Assembly (NCBI GenBank): GCA_032128395.1
Contig: JAQBGV010000016.1
Coordinates: 1-34,198 of the forward strand
From: JAQBGV01 sp032128395
GTDB taxonomy: Bacteria > Planctomycetota > UBA8108 > UBA1146
Reading direction: 5' to 3'
Length of the DNA: 34,198 bases
Shown here piece after piece: positions 7,868-15,245 of the stretch (positions within the stretch are counted from its first letter, which is position 1; each line of letters begins with the position of its first letter). The position numbers and the translations under genes are program-made. The notes under the pieces are model-generated. The model ran no database searches. It was not told the DNA's origin and saw only the letters and a program-made list of their open reading frames with translations.

Positions 7868-9921
7868 CGACGGCGGTCACTTCGCCGGGGATCAGCGCGC
7901 TTCGAACTCACCAACGCACCCGGACCATCGCCGATCAGGTCGGTGCGCCCCGTTTCGACGAGCGCTTCGCGCACCAGTACTTCGTTCTCCGGCTTCCAGT
8001 GCTGGAGGAGCGCCTTCTGCTTGCGCTTGTCGCGCATGCGGGTCGTCGTGTGGACCCGCTGCATCGTGTGCGGGTCGATCCCGGTCCACCACATGCATGT
8101 CGCCGGAGTTCCCGGGGTGGGGATGAAGTCCTGCACCTGCTGCGGCTTCAGGTTTCGTGCTTTCAGGAACTCTGCGATCTCGACCGCCCCCGTCATTTCG
8201 CAACCGGGGTGCGAACTCATCAAGTACGGCACCAGGTACTGCTCCTTGCCCGCCTTCTTCGACGCATTCTTGAATTGGCGTTCGAAGTCGAGGTAGACGT
8301 CCATCCCCGGTTTCTTCATCAAGTAGAGCGTCTCGTCATCGACGTGCTCGGGAGCGACCTTCAGGTGGCCGCCGACGTGATGGGCGGCGAGATCTTCGAT
8401 GTATTCGGGATCGAGCGTCGCGAGGTCCATGCGGATCCCCGACGCGATGAGAACCTTCTTCACGCCAGCCGCTCCGCGCACCTCTCGCATCAAGTTCTTG
8501 ATCGGGGCGTGGTCCGTCCCGAGGAGCCGGCAGACGGTCGGATGCACACAAGAGGGGCGACGGCAGCGCGCCTCGATCTCGGGGCGGGAGCAGCGCATCC
8601 GGTACATGTTCGCGGTCGGGCCGCCGAGGTCGCTGACGACGCCGGTGTACCCCTCGAGGCGCTGGAGGTCCTCGACCTCTTTGCGGACGCTCTCCGCGCT
8701 CCGTGAGCTGATCCGTTTCCCCTGGTGTTCGGTGATCGCGCAGAAGGTGCAGCCGCCGAAGCAACCCCGCATCACGCTGACCGAGAAGCGCACCGTCTCG
8801 AAGGCGGGGATCCGCTCCCCCCCGTAGCTCGGGTGCGGCGCTTTGTTGTAGGGGAGCGAGAAGATCGCATCGAGTTCCTCGGTCGAGATCGGATGCGCCG
8901 GCGGGTTGATCACCACCGTCTGGTCCCCGTGCCTCTGGAGGAGGACCGGCGCGCGGTCGGGGTTGTGCTCGCGGTGGAAGATGTGCTGGGCGCGCGCGAA
9001 ACGCTCCTTGCTGGCGTCGTCGCTCCCTTTCAATTCTTCGAAGGCGGGGAGCTCGAGGACCGACCGTCCGGCATGCATCTCTTCGCCGGTCCGGGGGCGC
9101 AGCCGTTCGAGCAGGGAGTCCGCCTGTTCGAACCACGGCACACCGTCGGTGAACTCCTCCTCGGGGAAGAAGTGGGGCCGCCCGAGCTTTCCGATCGCGT
9201 ACGCCGTCCCCGGGACGTCGCGGATCTCCGCGATCGGTGTCCCCTGTCGGTGCCGCTCGAGTATGTCGACGAGGGGTCGCTCACCCATCCCGTAGACGAC
9301 GAGGTCCGCCCGCGCGTCGAGGATCAGGGACCGCCGGACCCTGTCGTGCCAGTAGTCGTAGTGCGCGAGGCGCCGCATCGAGACCTCGACCCCTCCCGCG
9401 ATGATCGGCACCCCCGGAAACGCTTCGCGGCAGCGCTGCGAGTAGACCACCGTCGCGTACTCCGGACGGCACCCTGCACGCCCCCCCGGCGAGTAGCTGT
9501 CGTCGGATCGAGGACGTTTGTGCGCGGTGTAGTGGTTGAGGAGCGAGTCGAGATTGCCGGCGCTGACGAGCCACGCAATCCGCGGCTTCCCGAACGCGCG
9601 GAACGGTTCGACCGAGCGCCAGTTCGGCTGGGCGAGGATCGCCACCCGGTAGCCGCGCGCCTCGAGGAGCCTCCCGATCACGGCATTCGCGAAGCTCGGG
9701 TGATCGATGAAGGCGTCCCCCGAGACGAGGATGAAGTCCACGCCGTGCTCGAGTTGGTCCCACGCTTCTCCCGCTGCCGGAAGCCAACCGCGCTGCATCA
9801 GCTCGGCCCGCGTGATCGGGAGGAACTCGGAGACGAGTCGCGTCGCCCCGGCCTTGCCTCGTGCGGGGGTCTGCGGCTTCGGGCGGTGGGGATCTGGGGC
9901 GGGGAGGGGTCGGGCAGCCAT
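7855..9921 (-). CDS. ygiQ: YgiQ-family (UPF0313) radical SAM protein
   Basis: This is a cytosolic iron-sulphur radical SAM protein of the YgiQ/UPF0313 family, whose reaction is not established. The 688-residue length is close to that of E. coli YgiQ. The N-terminal cobalamin-binding-like Rossmann region includes DFILVSGDAFIDHPSF (about 62-77) and a conserved GGVEVSMRRLAHYDYW block (about 176-191). The radical SAM cluster motif CFGGCTFC gives C387, C391 and C394. A later conserved block, LMKKPGMDVYLDFERQF, and a C-terminal FIPTPGTPATCMWWTG segment fit the family. The start is the ATG at 9921. The last 40 residues are basic and variable. It converges with the octaheme gene and is divergent from the lipoprotein gene at 10107. 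Confidence 0.95.
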   Translation of the reverse strand: MAARPLPAPDPHRPKPQTPARGKAGATRLVSEFLPITRAELMQRGWLPAAGEAWDQLEHGVDFILVSGDAFIDHPSFANAVIGRLLEARGYRVAILAQPNWRSVEPFRAFGKPRIAWLVSAGNLDSLLNHYTAHKRPRSDDSYSPGGRAGCRPEYATVVYSQRCREAFPGVPIIAGGVEVSMRRLAHYDYWHDRVRRSLILDARADLVVYGMGERPLVDILERHRQGTPIAEIRDVPGTAYAIGKLGRPHFFPEEEFTDGVPWFEQADSLLERLRPRTGEEMHAGRSVLELPAFEELKGSDDASKERFARAQHIFHREHNPDRAPVLLQRHGDQTVVINPPAHPISTEELDAIFSLPYNKAPHPSYGGERIPAFETVRFSVSVMRGCFGGCTFCAITEHQGKRISSRSAESVRKEVEDLQRLEGYTGVVSDLGGPTANMYRMRCSRPEIEARCRRPSCVHPTVCRLLGTDHAPIKNLMREVRGAAGVKKVLIASGIRMDLATLDPEYIEDLAAHHVGGHLKVAPEHVDDETLYLMKKPGMDVYLDFERQFKNASKKAGKEQYLVPYLMSSHPGCEMTGAVEIAEFLKARNLKPQQVQDFIPTPGTPATCMWWTGIDPHTMQRVHTTTRMRDKRKQKALLQHWKPENEVLVREALVETGRTDLIGDGPGALVSSKRADPRRSDRRRRSR

Positions 9922-10106
9922 GGGGACGGCTCACTTTCGGGGCCGGACCTCCGGGGCGCGGAGTTCCTCGGCTCGGGCCGGGGAACACTGCTCGCCAGAG
10001 CGGCAGGGTGGACGATCCACGCAAGAAGTTCGATCCGGCGATCCTACCCGAACTCGAACTGCGAATCCGGTAGGATCTCGCCACGTCATCGGAGGGAGGT
10101 ACGTCC

Positions 10107-10775
10107 TTGAACCCGATTCTTCGTCACCTGGTGCCCGTTTCGTCCGCGCTCGTGATCCTCGCGCTCCACCTCGTCGGCTGTGCCTCGCATGCCTCGCCCG
10201 CTTCGCCGGTTGAAGAGAAGGGTTTCGGGTTCGAGACTTCGCAGCTCTACACCTCGACGACCGATTCGATCGTCTGGTCGCTGGCCGAAGCGCGCGAGAC
10301 GCGTTACCAGGAGCTACTGGTCGATACCCTGACCTTCCGGCTCGATGACGACTCGATCGCTCGTGTCGGAGGGACGGACGACAACGCCCGGGCTCTGCGT
10401 GACGCATTCCGGGAGACGTTCGAGTCTCGCCTCGGGCCGCTGATCCCGATCGTCGATCACCCGACGGGAAGCGCTCTTCAGATCGTCCCCGCCTTCGTCG
10501 ATCGGGTGCGGCTGCCGGAACTGGAAAGCCTGAAGAACGTGCTGACTTCGAATCCGCAGGGAAAGCTCCCGCGCGTCTGTCTCGAGCTGACCTTCTACCG
10601 GTACCCCGGCGGCGACTTGGTCGCGGCGGCCGTGTCCCAAAGAGATGCCCACCTGTTCGAGCTGGCGTTGCGGGGGGAACTCGATGAGGCGGGGATGCGA
10701 CGGATTTTCTCGCCCCTCGCCCACCGGCTGCGGCTGGCGCTCGAAGCGATGGGGCGCAGTTCCGTCGGAGAGTGA
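10107..10775 (+). CDS. Outer-surface lipoprotein, DUF3313-like
   Basis: The 222-residue product has a hydrophobic leader ending in the lipobox LVGC (cysteine near residue 25), so it is probably lipid-anchored. The start is a TTG at 10107, chosen because a strong ribosome binding site, GGAGGGAGG, lies at 10091-10099. The region of about residues 60-130 (RYQELLVDTLTFRLDD, then ALRDAFRETFESRLG, then a pro-rich ALQIVPAFVD strand) has the layout of DUF3313 lipoproteins, whose function is unknown. The gene stands alone between divergent ygiQ and the convergent AlkB-type gene, and its stop codon lies inside an inverted repeat. Confidence 0.82.
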   Translation: MNPILRHLVPVSSALVILALHLVGCASHASPASPVEEKGFGFETSQLYTSTTDSIVWSLAEARETRYQELLVDTLTFRLDDDSIARVGGTDDNARALRDAFRETFESRLGPLIPIVDHPTGSALQIVPAFVDRVRLPELESLKNVLTSNPQGKLPRVCLELTFYRYPGGDLVAAAVSQRDAHLFELALRGELDEAGMRRIFSPLAHRLRLALEAMGRSSVGE

Positions 10776-10789
10776 GCCGAGCGCTCACT
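10771..10789. terminator. Hairpin spanning both convergent stop codons
   Basis: AGTGAGC (10771-10777) and GCTCACT (10783-10789) form a perfect seven-pair stem with a five-base loop. The TGA of the lipoprotein gene (10773-10775) and the TGA of the AlkB-type gene (10785-10787) both lie within the arms. This suggests a bidirectional terminator without a U-tract. Confidence 0.42.
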
Positions 10790-11435
10790 CCAAAGGGGTG
10801 AGAATCCGGCGGAAGGTCAGGTTGATCCGCTCCCCCGGGGCGTTCCGCCCCGTCCGCTTCGGCAGAGAGTGCTGCCAGCACTGCTGGGTCTCCCCCTCCA
10901 TCCAGAGCACCGAACCGTCCTCCAGGTCGAATTCGACCGTAGCGAGATCCCTCCGCGTGCGGTGGCGGAGCCGGAAGCGTCGGGTGGCGCCGAGGGACAC
11001 GCTCGCGATCACCGGCTCCGGCCCGAGCTCGGTCTCGTCATCCGAGTGCCACCCCATGCTGTCTCGCCCATCGCGATACAGGTTGAGAAGCACCGAGTTG
11101 AAGCGGATCCCCGGGCGGGCCGCGTGGAGCCGATCGCGCAGGGCGGCGAGCGCGTGGGTCCAAGGGAGGGGCGAGAGCGTCAGACCGGAGTAGGTGTAGT
11201 CGGTCCCAGGGTCGCCGACCCACGCTTGGAGCCGGGGCACTGCGACCTCCCGACCGAACATCCGAGTCTTCTCCTGACGCCACGGAGTCTCGGTTCGCAG
11301 AGTCGAGAAGAGGGTGACCGCCTCCCCGCCATCGATGAACCCAGAGAGGTAGGAGACGCTTCCGTCCAAACTATCAGCCACCGGGCCACCGGCGGCCGGC
11401 TCGACCGTACTGGACGTTCGTGACTTTCGTTCCAC
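10785..11435 (-). CDS. alkB: AlkB-type 2-oxoglutarate/Fe(II)-dependent dioxygenase
   Basis: AlkB-type enzymes oxidatively remove methyl groups from alkylated DNA or RNA bases. The product starting at GTG 11435 has 216 residues, the usual length. The Fe(II) ligands are H130 and D132 in MGWHSDDE, and H189 in WQHSLPK. The 2-oxoglutarate-binding RxNxTxR motif is R203-I-N205-L-T207-F-R209. The NLYRDGRDSMGWHSD block resembles the ALKBH2/3-like bacterial group. The frame is open to 11555, but the GTG is preceded by a GGAGGAGGGGGG tract at suitable distance, and the extra 40 residues have no family match. The gene is divergent from the dockerin-tailed gene at 11580. Confidence 0.92.
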   Translation of the reverse strand: MERKSRTSSTVEPAAGGPVADSLDGSVSYLSGFIDGGEAVTLFSTLRTETPWRQEKTRMFGREVAVPRLQAWVGDPGTDYTYSGLTLSPLPWTHALAALRDRLHAARPGIRFNSVLLNLYRDGRDSMGWHSDDETELGPEPVIASVSLGATRRFRLRHRTRRDLATVEFDLEDGSVLWMEGETQQCWQHSLPKRTGRNAPGERINLTFRRILTPLE

Positions 11436-11579
11436 CAGCTTCGACCCCCCTCCTCCATTCGAATTCGTAAGTCCCCAGCTGCACTGCAGGATGGTGAGAC
11501 AGGTTGGACATTTGATTTCGAACGGCCTGCGCGTTGCGTCTGCGTCGCCCCTCATGACACCGAAACAGGAGGGGAAGCG

Positions 11580-12410
11580 ATGTCGTCACCACGCGTAGGA
11601 GTGCTCATCTTCACTGGTCTCGCGTTCTTCGGAATGTGCGCGGCGAGTCTCACGGCCGATGGGCAGCTCGCCACGGCGACTCTCGCCGCCGGCAGCGGGA
11701 TCGGATCCCCCGGTGGGCAGGCGGCGATCCCGGTCACGATCTCCGCGACGGGCGCGATCGATGGATTTTCTTTCGGTCTCACTCAGAATGCGAGCCGACT
11801 CACCGCGCTCACCGCGGTCCTCGGCCCCGCACTCGCGCTGCCGGGTGGGATCGTTCCTGCCTTCGGATCGATCCAGGTCAATCCTGGGGGATCCCCTGGA
11901 GTGATCTACGGGGTCGTGATCGATTTCTTTGCGGTAGCACAGCTGCCCCCGGCAGTGGTCCATACGGTCGCGGTCGTCACCTATCAAATCGCCCTCCTCT
12001 CCCCGGGGGGCGCCACCCCGCTCACCTTCACGAACACGCTCTCGGTCCCGCCGAGCCCTCCGGTGGAGGTCTTCGTCGTCGTCGGGGTCGACGAGATCGC
12101 CCCTGCACTTACCTCCGGCTCGGTGACCGTGGTCCTAGAGCAGTTCATCCGTGGAGACGTGAACTTGAGCGGGGCGGTGAACTTGACCGACGCAGTGAAC
12201 CTGCTCTACCGAATCGTCGGCGCCGCCCCGCAGGGGACCTGCGCGGAGGCGGATGATATCGATGGGAGCGGCTCCGTGAACATCGGCGACGCGATTGCGA
12301 TCCTGGGCCACCTCTACATCGGAGGCCCACCGCCGGATGCGCCGTACCCGAGCTGCGGAACTGCGACAGCACCGATCCTCGGCTGCCTCTCGAGCTCGAA
12401 CTGTCCGTAG
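11580..12410 (+). CDS. Secreted protein with cohesin-like region and dockerin-like C-terminal repeats
   Basis: The 276-residue protein has a Sec signal peptide (about residues 1-28). A beta-rich region of about residues 30-185 contains IPVTISATGAIDGFSFGL, the kind of strand pattern seen in cohesin-like or adhesion modules. From about residue 189 there are two dockerin-type calcium repeats, FIRGDVNLSGAVNLTDAV and ADDIDGSGSVNIGDAI. The end is GCLSSSNCP. The start ATG follows AGGAGGGG at a good distance. It shares the repeat type and the cysteine-bearing tail with the protein at 15246-18686. In planctomycetes such repeats are common on secreted proteins that are not part of cellulosomes. The binding partner is unknown. 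Confidence 0.85.
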   Translation: MSSPRVGVLIFTGLAFFGMCAASLTADGQLATATLAAGSGIGSPGGQAAIPVTISATGAIDGFSFGLTQNASRLTALTAVLGPALALPGGIVPAFGSIQVNPGGSPGVIYGVVIDFFAVAQLPPAVVHTVAVVTYQIALLSPGGATPLTFTNTLSVPPSPPVEVFVVVGVDEIAPALTSGSVTVVLEQFIRGDVNLSGAVNLTDAVNLLYRIVGAAPQGTCAEADDIDGSGSVNIGDAIAILGHLYIGGPPPDAPYPSCGTATAPILGCLSSSNCP

Positions 12411-12438
12411 GGGAAGGGACCCGCCTCCCCGCCTACGG
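12405..12438. terminator. Inverted repeat spanning both convergent stop codons
   Basis: CCGTAGG (12405-12411) pairs with CCTACGG (12432-12438), with a partly self-complementary GC-rich interior. The arms contain the TAG of the dockerin-tailed gene (12408-12410) and the TAG of the minus-strand gene (12433-12435). It is a probable bidirectional terminator. Confidence 0.4.
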
Positions 12439-13434
12439 CGCCTTCTTCTTCCACGGACCGTCCTTGCCATCACCCTTCGGTAGTGGAGGCATCGACGGGC
12501 GACCGACGACGCCGTCGCAGCAGCCGTCGCCGTGCTTGTCGTAGAAGCTGGCGCCGTAGTCGACGACGGTCGAGAGATCGAACTCATCGATCTTGAGGAA
12601 CGGACGGCGCGCCATCCGCTCGTGCATCACCTGATCGACGGTTCGGGTCGCATCGCCTTCGCCCCCACGACGACGGAAGTCGGAGCCGTCGGCTCGTCCC
12701 TCCTCGCGCCGCTTGTCGAATCCCTGCAAGTTCGAATCCTTGACCAGCAACTCGGCGTGCTTCGCTGCGTGGTTCATGTGGGCGAGCAGGAACGCGTCGC
12801 TCCTCTCGTCCTTCGGGAGGTCCTGGTTGAAGATCGCGGCGAGCTCGAGCGAGAAGTCCAGCTCGTGGCGGAGCGCATCCGGGTTCCAGTACCCAGGGAG
12901 ACAGTGCAGCACATCCCCGTCGGGAGAGATGATCAGCATCTGCACGTTGCGTCCCCCCGCCCCGTTCGTGGTGTGCACCGCGGAGGAATCGGGCGGGTGA
13001 CTGTGGCTCTTCCCGGCGAACTTCTCGACACCGTTGATGTTCCGCCAGCCGCACACGAAGTGGTCGCGCAGACGCTTGATGATCGGGTCTTGCGAGAGCG
13101 ACACGGCTCTCAGGGAGTGCCCCGCGCTTCACAAGCCGTCGTCGAGGTTTCCGACCAGCTGGAGCCAGAAGAGCGGCTTCCCCTCATCTCGAGCGGTCGC
13201 CAGGGCGTGCGAGAGATCGGTCTGCCAGTGGATCTCGCTGAGGAGCTTGTCGACCGACTTCTTCACCTCCTCGCCGCTGATCTTCGGGATCGCCCGCGGA
13301 GTGAGCGCGGCTTCCCCGTCTCCCCCGGCGAACGCTCCTCCGGCGAGCGCTCCTCCGGAACTTCCGAACCAGACGAGCCCTCCGAGGGCGAGGCCGGCAA
13401 CGGTCGACTCGAACCTGCGCAATAGGCGCATCAT
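12433..13434 (-). CDS. Candidate selenoprotein: exported thioredoxin-like protein with in-frame TGA (Sec102)
   Basis: Two open segments in the same frame are separated only by one TGA (13129-13131). Read through, they make a 333-residue protein with Sec at position 102. A signal peptide (about 1-33) is followed by a thioredoxin-like start (SEIHWQTDLSHALATARDEGKPLFWLQL). The TGA falls in DDGL-U-SAGHSLRAVSLS, where thioredoxin-like relatives would be expected to carry a redox cysteine. The downstream part is well formed (HFVCGW with C128, then a strand NVQMLIISPDGDVLHCLPGYW), with no decay such as frameshifts. The ATG at 13434 overlaps the stop of the upstream FHA gene (ATGA). A SECIS-like hairpin follows the TGA at the right distance. 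The alternative is a nonsense mutation or assembly error replacing a TGC/TGT codon. SelA, SelB and tRNA-Sec are not in the window. Confidence 0.68.
13084..13124 (-). promoter_or_regulatory. Putative bacterial SECIS element
   Basis: On the minus strand the core is GAGAGC-CGUGUC-GCUCUC (13111-13094), a perfect six-pair stem extended by a U-G pair, with a six-base loop. The loop begins 23 bases after the TGA. The published bacterial SECIS rules, as remembered, ask for 16-37 bases, a 3-14 base loop and a G in the first two loop positions; here G is second and is followed by U. An outer CGGG/CCCG pairing (13124-13121 with 13087-13084) can form a lower stem across an internal loop. SelB recognises such hairpins to insert selenocysteine. 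Confidence 0.55.
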
Positions 13435-14975
13435 GCCTCCTTCTGGTCGACCCGTGCTCGCCACCACTCGCGCCAAGCGCTGCGGCTCGTTCCGGGTCGT
13501 TCTCCGGTGATCGTCTCCAAGCTCTCCCGTGATGTACGGCGAATCGAAGCTTCCGCGCTCCCGACCGCCTCGATCAGGACCGGCACCGCGGGCCAGGTCC
13601 GGTTCAGGGTCGCAGCCGTGCTCGCCTTCTCGAAGAAGTCCGCCTCCTTCGTGTCGAATGCGACCTGAAGAGCCTCGACGATCGAGACGGGGTTTCCTGC
13701 GGCGAGCAGCGCTCCCTCGAGTTCGTCTCGGATCAGGACCAAGGTGCCGAGGTGCTCCTCGACCATTTCCGCGAGGCGAAGCGTCAGTTCATCCTCGCGT
13801 TCATCCGCGCCCCCCTTCGGGCGGCTGGTCAGGTCCTTTCCCGCGCGAGAGGCCTCCCGCGAGAGCTTCTGAGACCGTCGGTACACCTTGCGGAGCTGCT
13901 CGTGGTTGTGCGCCCGCAACTCGAGGAGACCGTGCGCGGCGGGGAGTCCGTCGAGGTCGCGCAGCCGCACGATGAGAGGCCGGAGCGGGACGTAGCTGAC
14001 GTCGCGGACGTGATACCGATCGATGAGGCCGATTCCCTCATCGACGATCGCTCGGGCGAGGTCGGCTCGTGCGCCCTCGGGGAAGAGCGGTGCGGGGTCG
14101 GGGGGCGGGGAGACCTTCGCGACGTCGGTGTGATCGCTCCCGCGGGTCGGCCGGGTCGCCGCGGGAACGAGTCGGGGGTGTAGGCGAGGCGGGGGGGGCG
14201 AGCTCGTCACCGCGAGGCGATTCGAGGGCTTCCCAGCGGGCACGGGTGGCGCGTCACCGGCGATCTGCGACCACGACTCCTCGAGGGGTCGCGGTGCGAT
14301 CTCACCTCCCGCGATCGCCCGTTCGAGCTCGCTCTCCGGATTCTCGAGGAGCGCCTCCATCTCGGCCTCGCGTGCGGCGAGGACCCGATCGACGGTCGCA
14401 GCGATCGTGAGCAGCTCTTCGAGGGTATACGGTTTCCGAGATGGGTCCACCGGCAACGCGACCGCAACTTCGGTCGCCGTCGCGGAGGGGTCGAGTGCCG
14501 CGACGACCGACGAATCGAGGGGGGGCGAGGTGGTCTCTTCGACGACCAGAGCGGCGGCGATCTCCTTCGCCATTCGTCGCAGCGTCTCGGATTCGTCAGC
14601 ACCGAGCGGACCACGATCTCGCCCGGCGAGGGCGAGCAGAAGAACGCCACTGAGGACCGGGAGCGAGATCAGGAGGAGCGCTGGGCGCTGGTCGCGCAAC
14701 TTCGGTCGGTCGTGCACACTGCGCGGATCGGCGGTTCCCTCGACTTCGATCTCGCCGCGGCGGATGCGCAAGATCACATCTCCGACGACGAACCGGTCCC
14801 CATCCTGGAGGAAGGCGTGATCGATGCGCTGACCGTCGACCCAAGTGCCGTTCTGTGAGTCGAGGTCGCGGAGGAAGTAGCCGGAGTCGCGCGCGTCGAT
14901 CCGACAATGGCGGCGGGAGACGAGCGACGACGACTTCAGCGTCACTTCACATCGTCGGCTCCGGCCGATCAGCAT
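13431..14975 (-). CDS. FHA-domain membrane protein with C-terminal HEAT-like repeat
   Basis: FHA domains bind phosphothreonine peptides. The 514-residue product starts at ATG 14975, which follows GGAGG at six bases. Residues 1-70 form the FHA domain, with G4-R5, S20-R21-R22-H23 and N42-G43 as the conserved positions. A transmembrane segment spans about 98-117 (PALLLISLPVLSGVLLLALAG). The next 250 residues are proline- and charge-rich and include a PPPDPAP linker. A helical C-terminal part ends in a HEAT-like repeat (VPVLIEAVGSAEASIRRTS) with a terminal AWREWW motif. The frame stays open upstream to 17348 only as antisense to the cytochrome gene. The stop overlaps the start of the candidate selenoprotein. 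In the divergent gap, TACAAT at 15076-15071 could be a -10 box. Confidence 0.87.
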   Translation of the reverse strand: MLIGRSRRCEVTLKSSSLVSRRHCRIDARDSGYFLRDLDSQNGTWVDGQRIDHAFLQDGDRFVVGDVILRIRRGEIEVEGTADPRSVHDRPKLRDQRPALLLISLPVLSGVLLLALAGRDRGPLGADESETLRRMAKEIAAALVVEETTSPPLDSSVVAALDPSATATEVAVALPVDPSRKPYTLEELLTIAATVDRVLAAREAEMEALLENPESELERAIAGGEIAPRPLEESWSQIAGDAPPVPAGKPSNRLAVTSSPPPPRLHPRLVPAATRPTRGSDHTDVAKVSPPPDPAPLFPEGARADLARAIVDEGIGLIDRYHVRDVSYVPLRPLIVRLRDLDGLPAAHGLLELRAHNHEQLRKVYRRSQKLSREASRAGKDLTSRPKGGADEREDELTLRLAEMVEEHLGTLVLIRDELEGALLAAGNPVSIVEALQVAFDTKEADFFEKASTAATLNRTWPAVPVLIEAVGSAEASIRRTSRESLETITGERPGTSRSAWREWWRARVDQKEA

Positions 14976-15245
14976 ACGTTCCTCCGTTCGGGTCACCGGG
15001 CGCAGAGCGACCGTGCGCCGATTCGCCTGCGTACCAGCCGAGCGCAATGCTCGTTCCGGATCGAGCCTCGATTGTAACCTGCTTGATCTAATGACGTTAG
15101 CGACGACCCCGGAGTACCCGAACCCCCCCGCGGGCTTACATTTGCAAAGGGACCTTACAAGGAATCGCCCCCATGGCCCGTCTCTCACTCCTGCCTTACT
15201 ATCGCCTCGGGCCGATGCTCTTCCCCCGAACTCGAGGAGGTCTGT

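Noticed and set aside
8725..10110. 461-codon plus-strand open frame opposite ygiQ
   Set aside because: It is antisense to a clear radical SAM protein and has no motif or ribosome binding site.
12727..12742. GTTCGAATCC, a tRNA T-loop-like sequence
   Set aside because: It lies inside the candidate selenoprotein gene, and no acceptor, D or anticodon stems could be placed around it.
13129..13131. The TGA as a simple nonsense mutation in a pseudogene
   Set aside because: Not excluded, but not preferred: both halves are intact, there is no other lesion, and a SECIS-like hairpin follows at the right distance.
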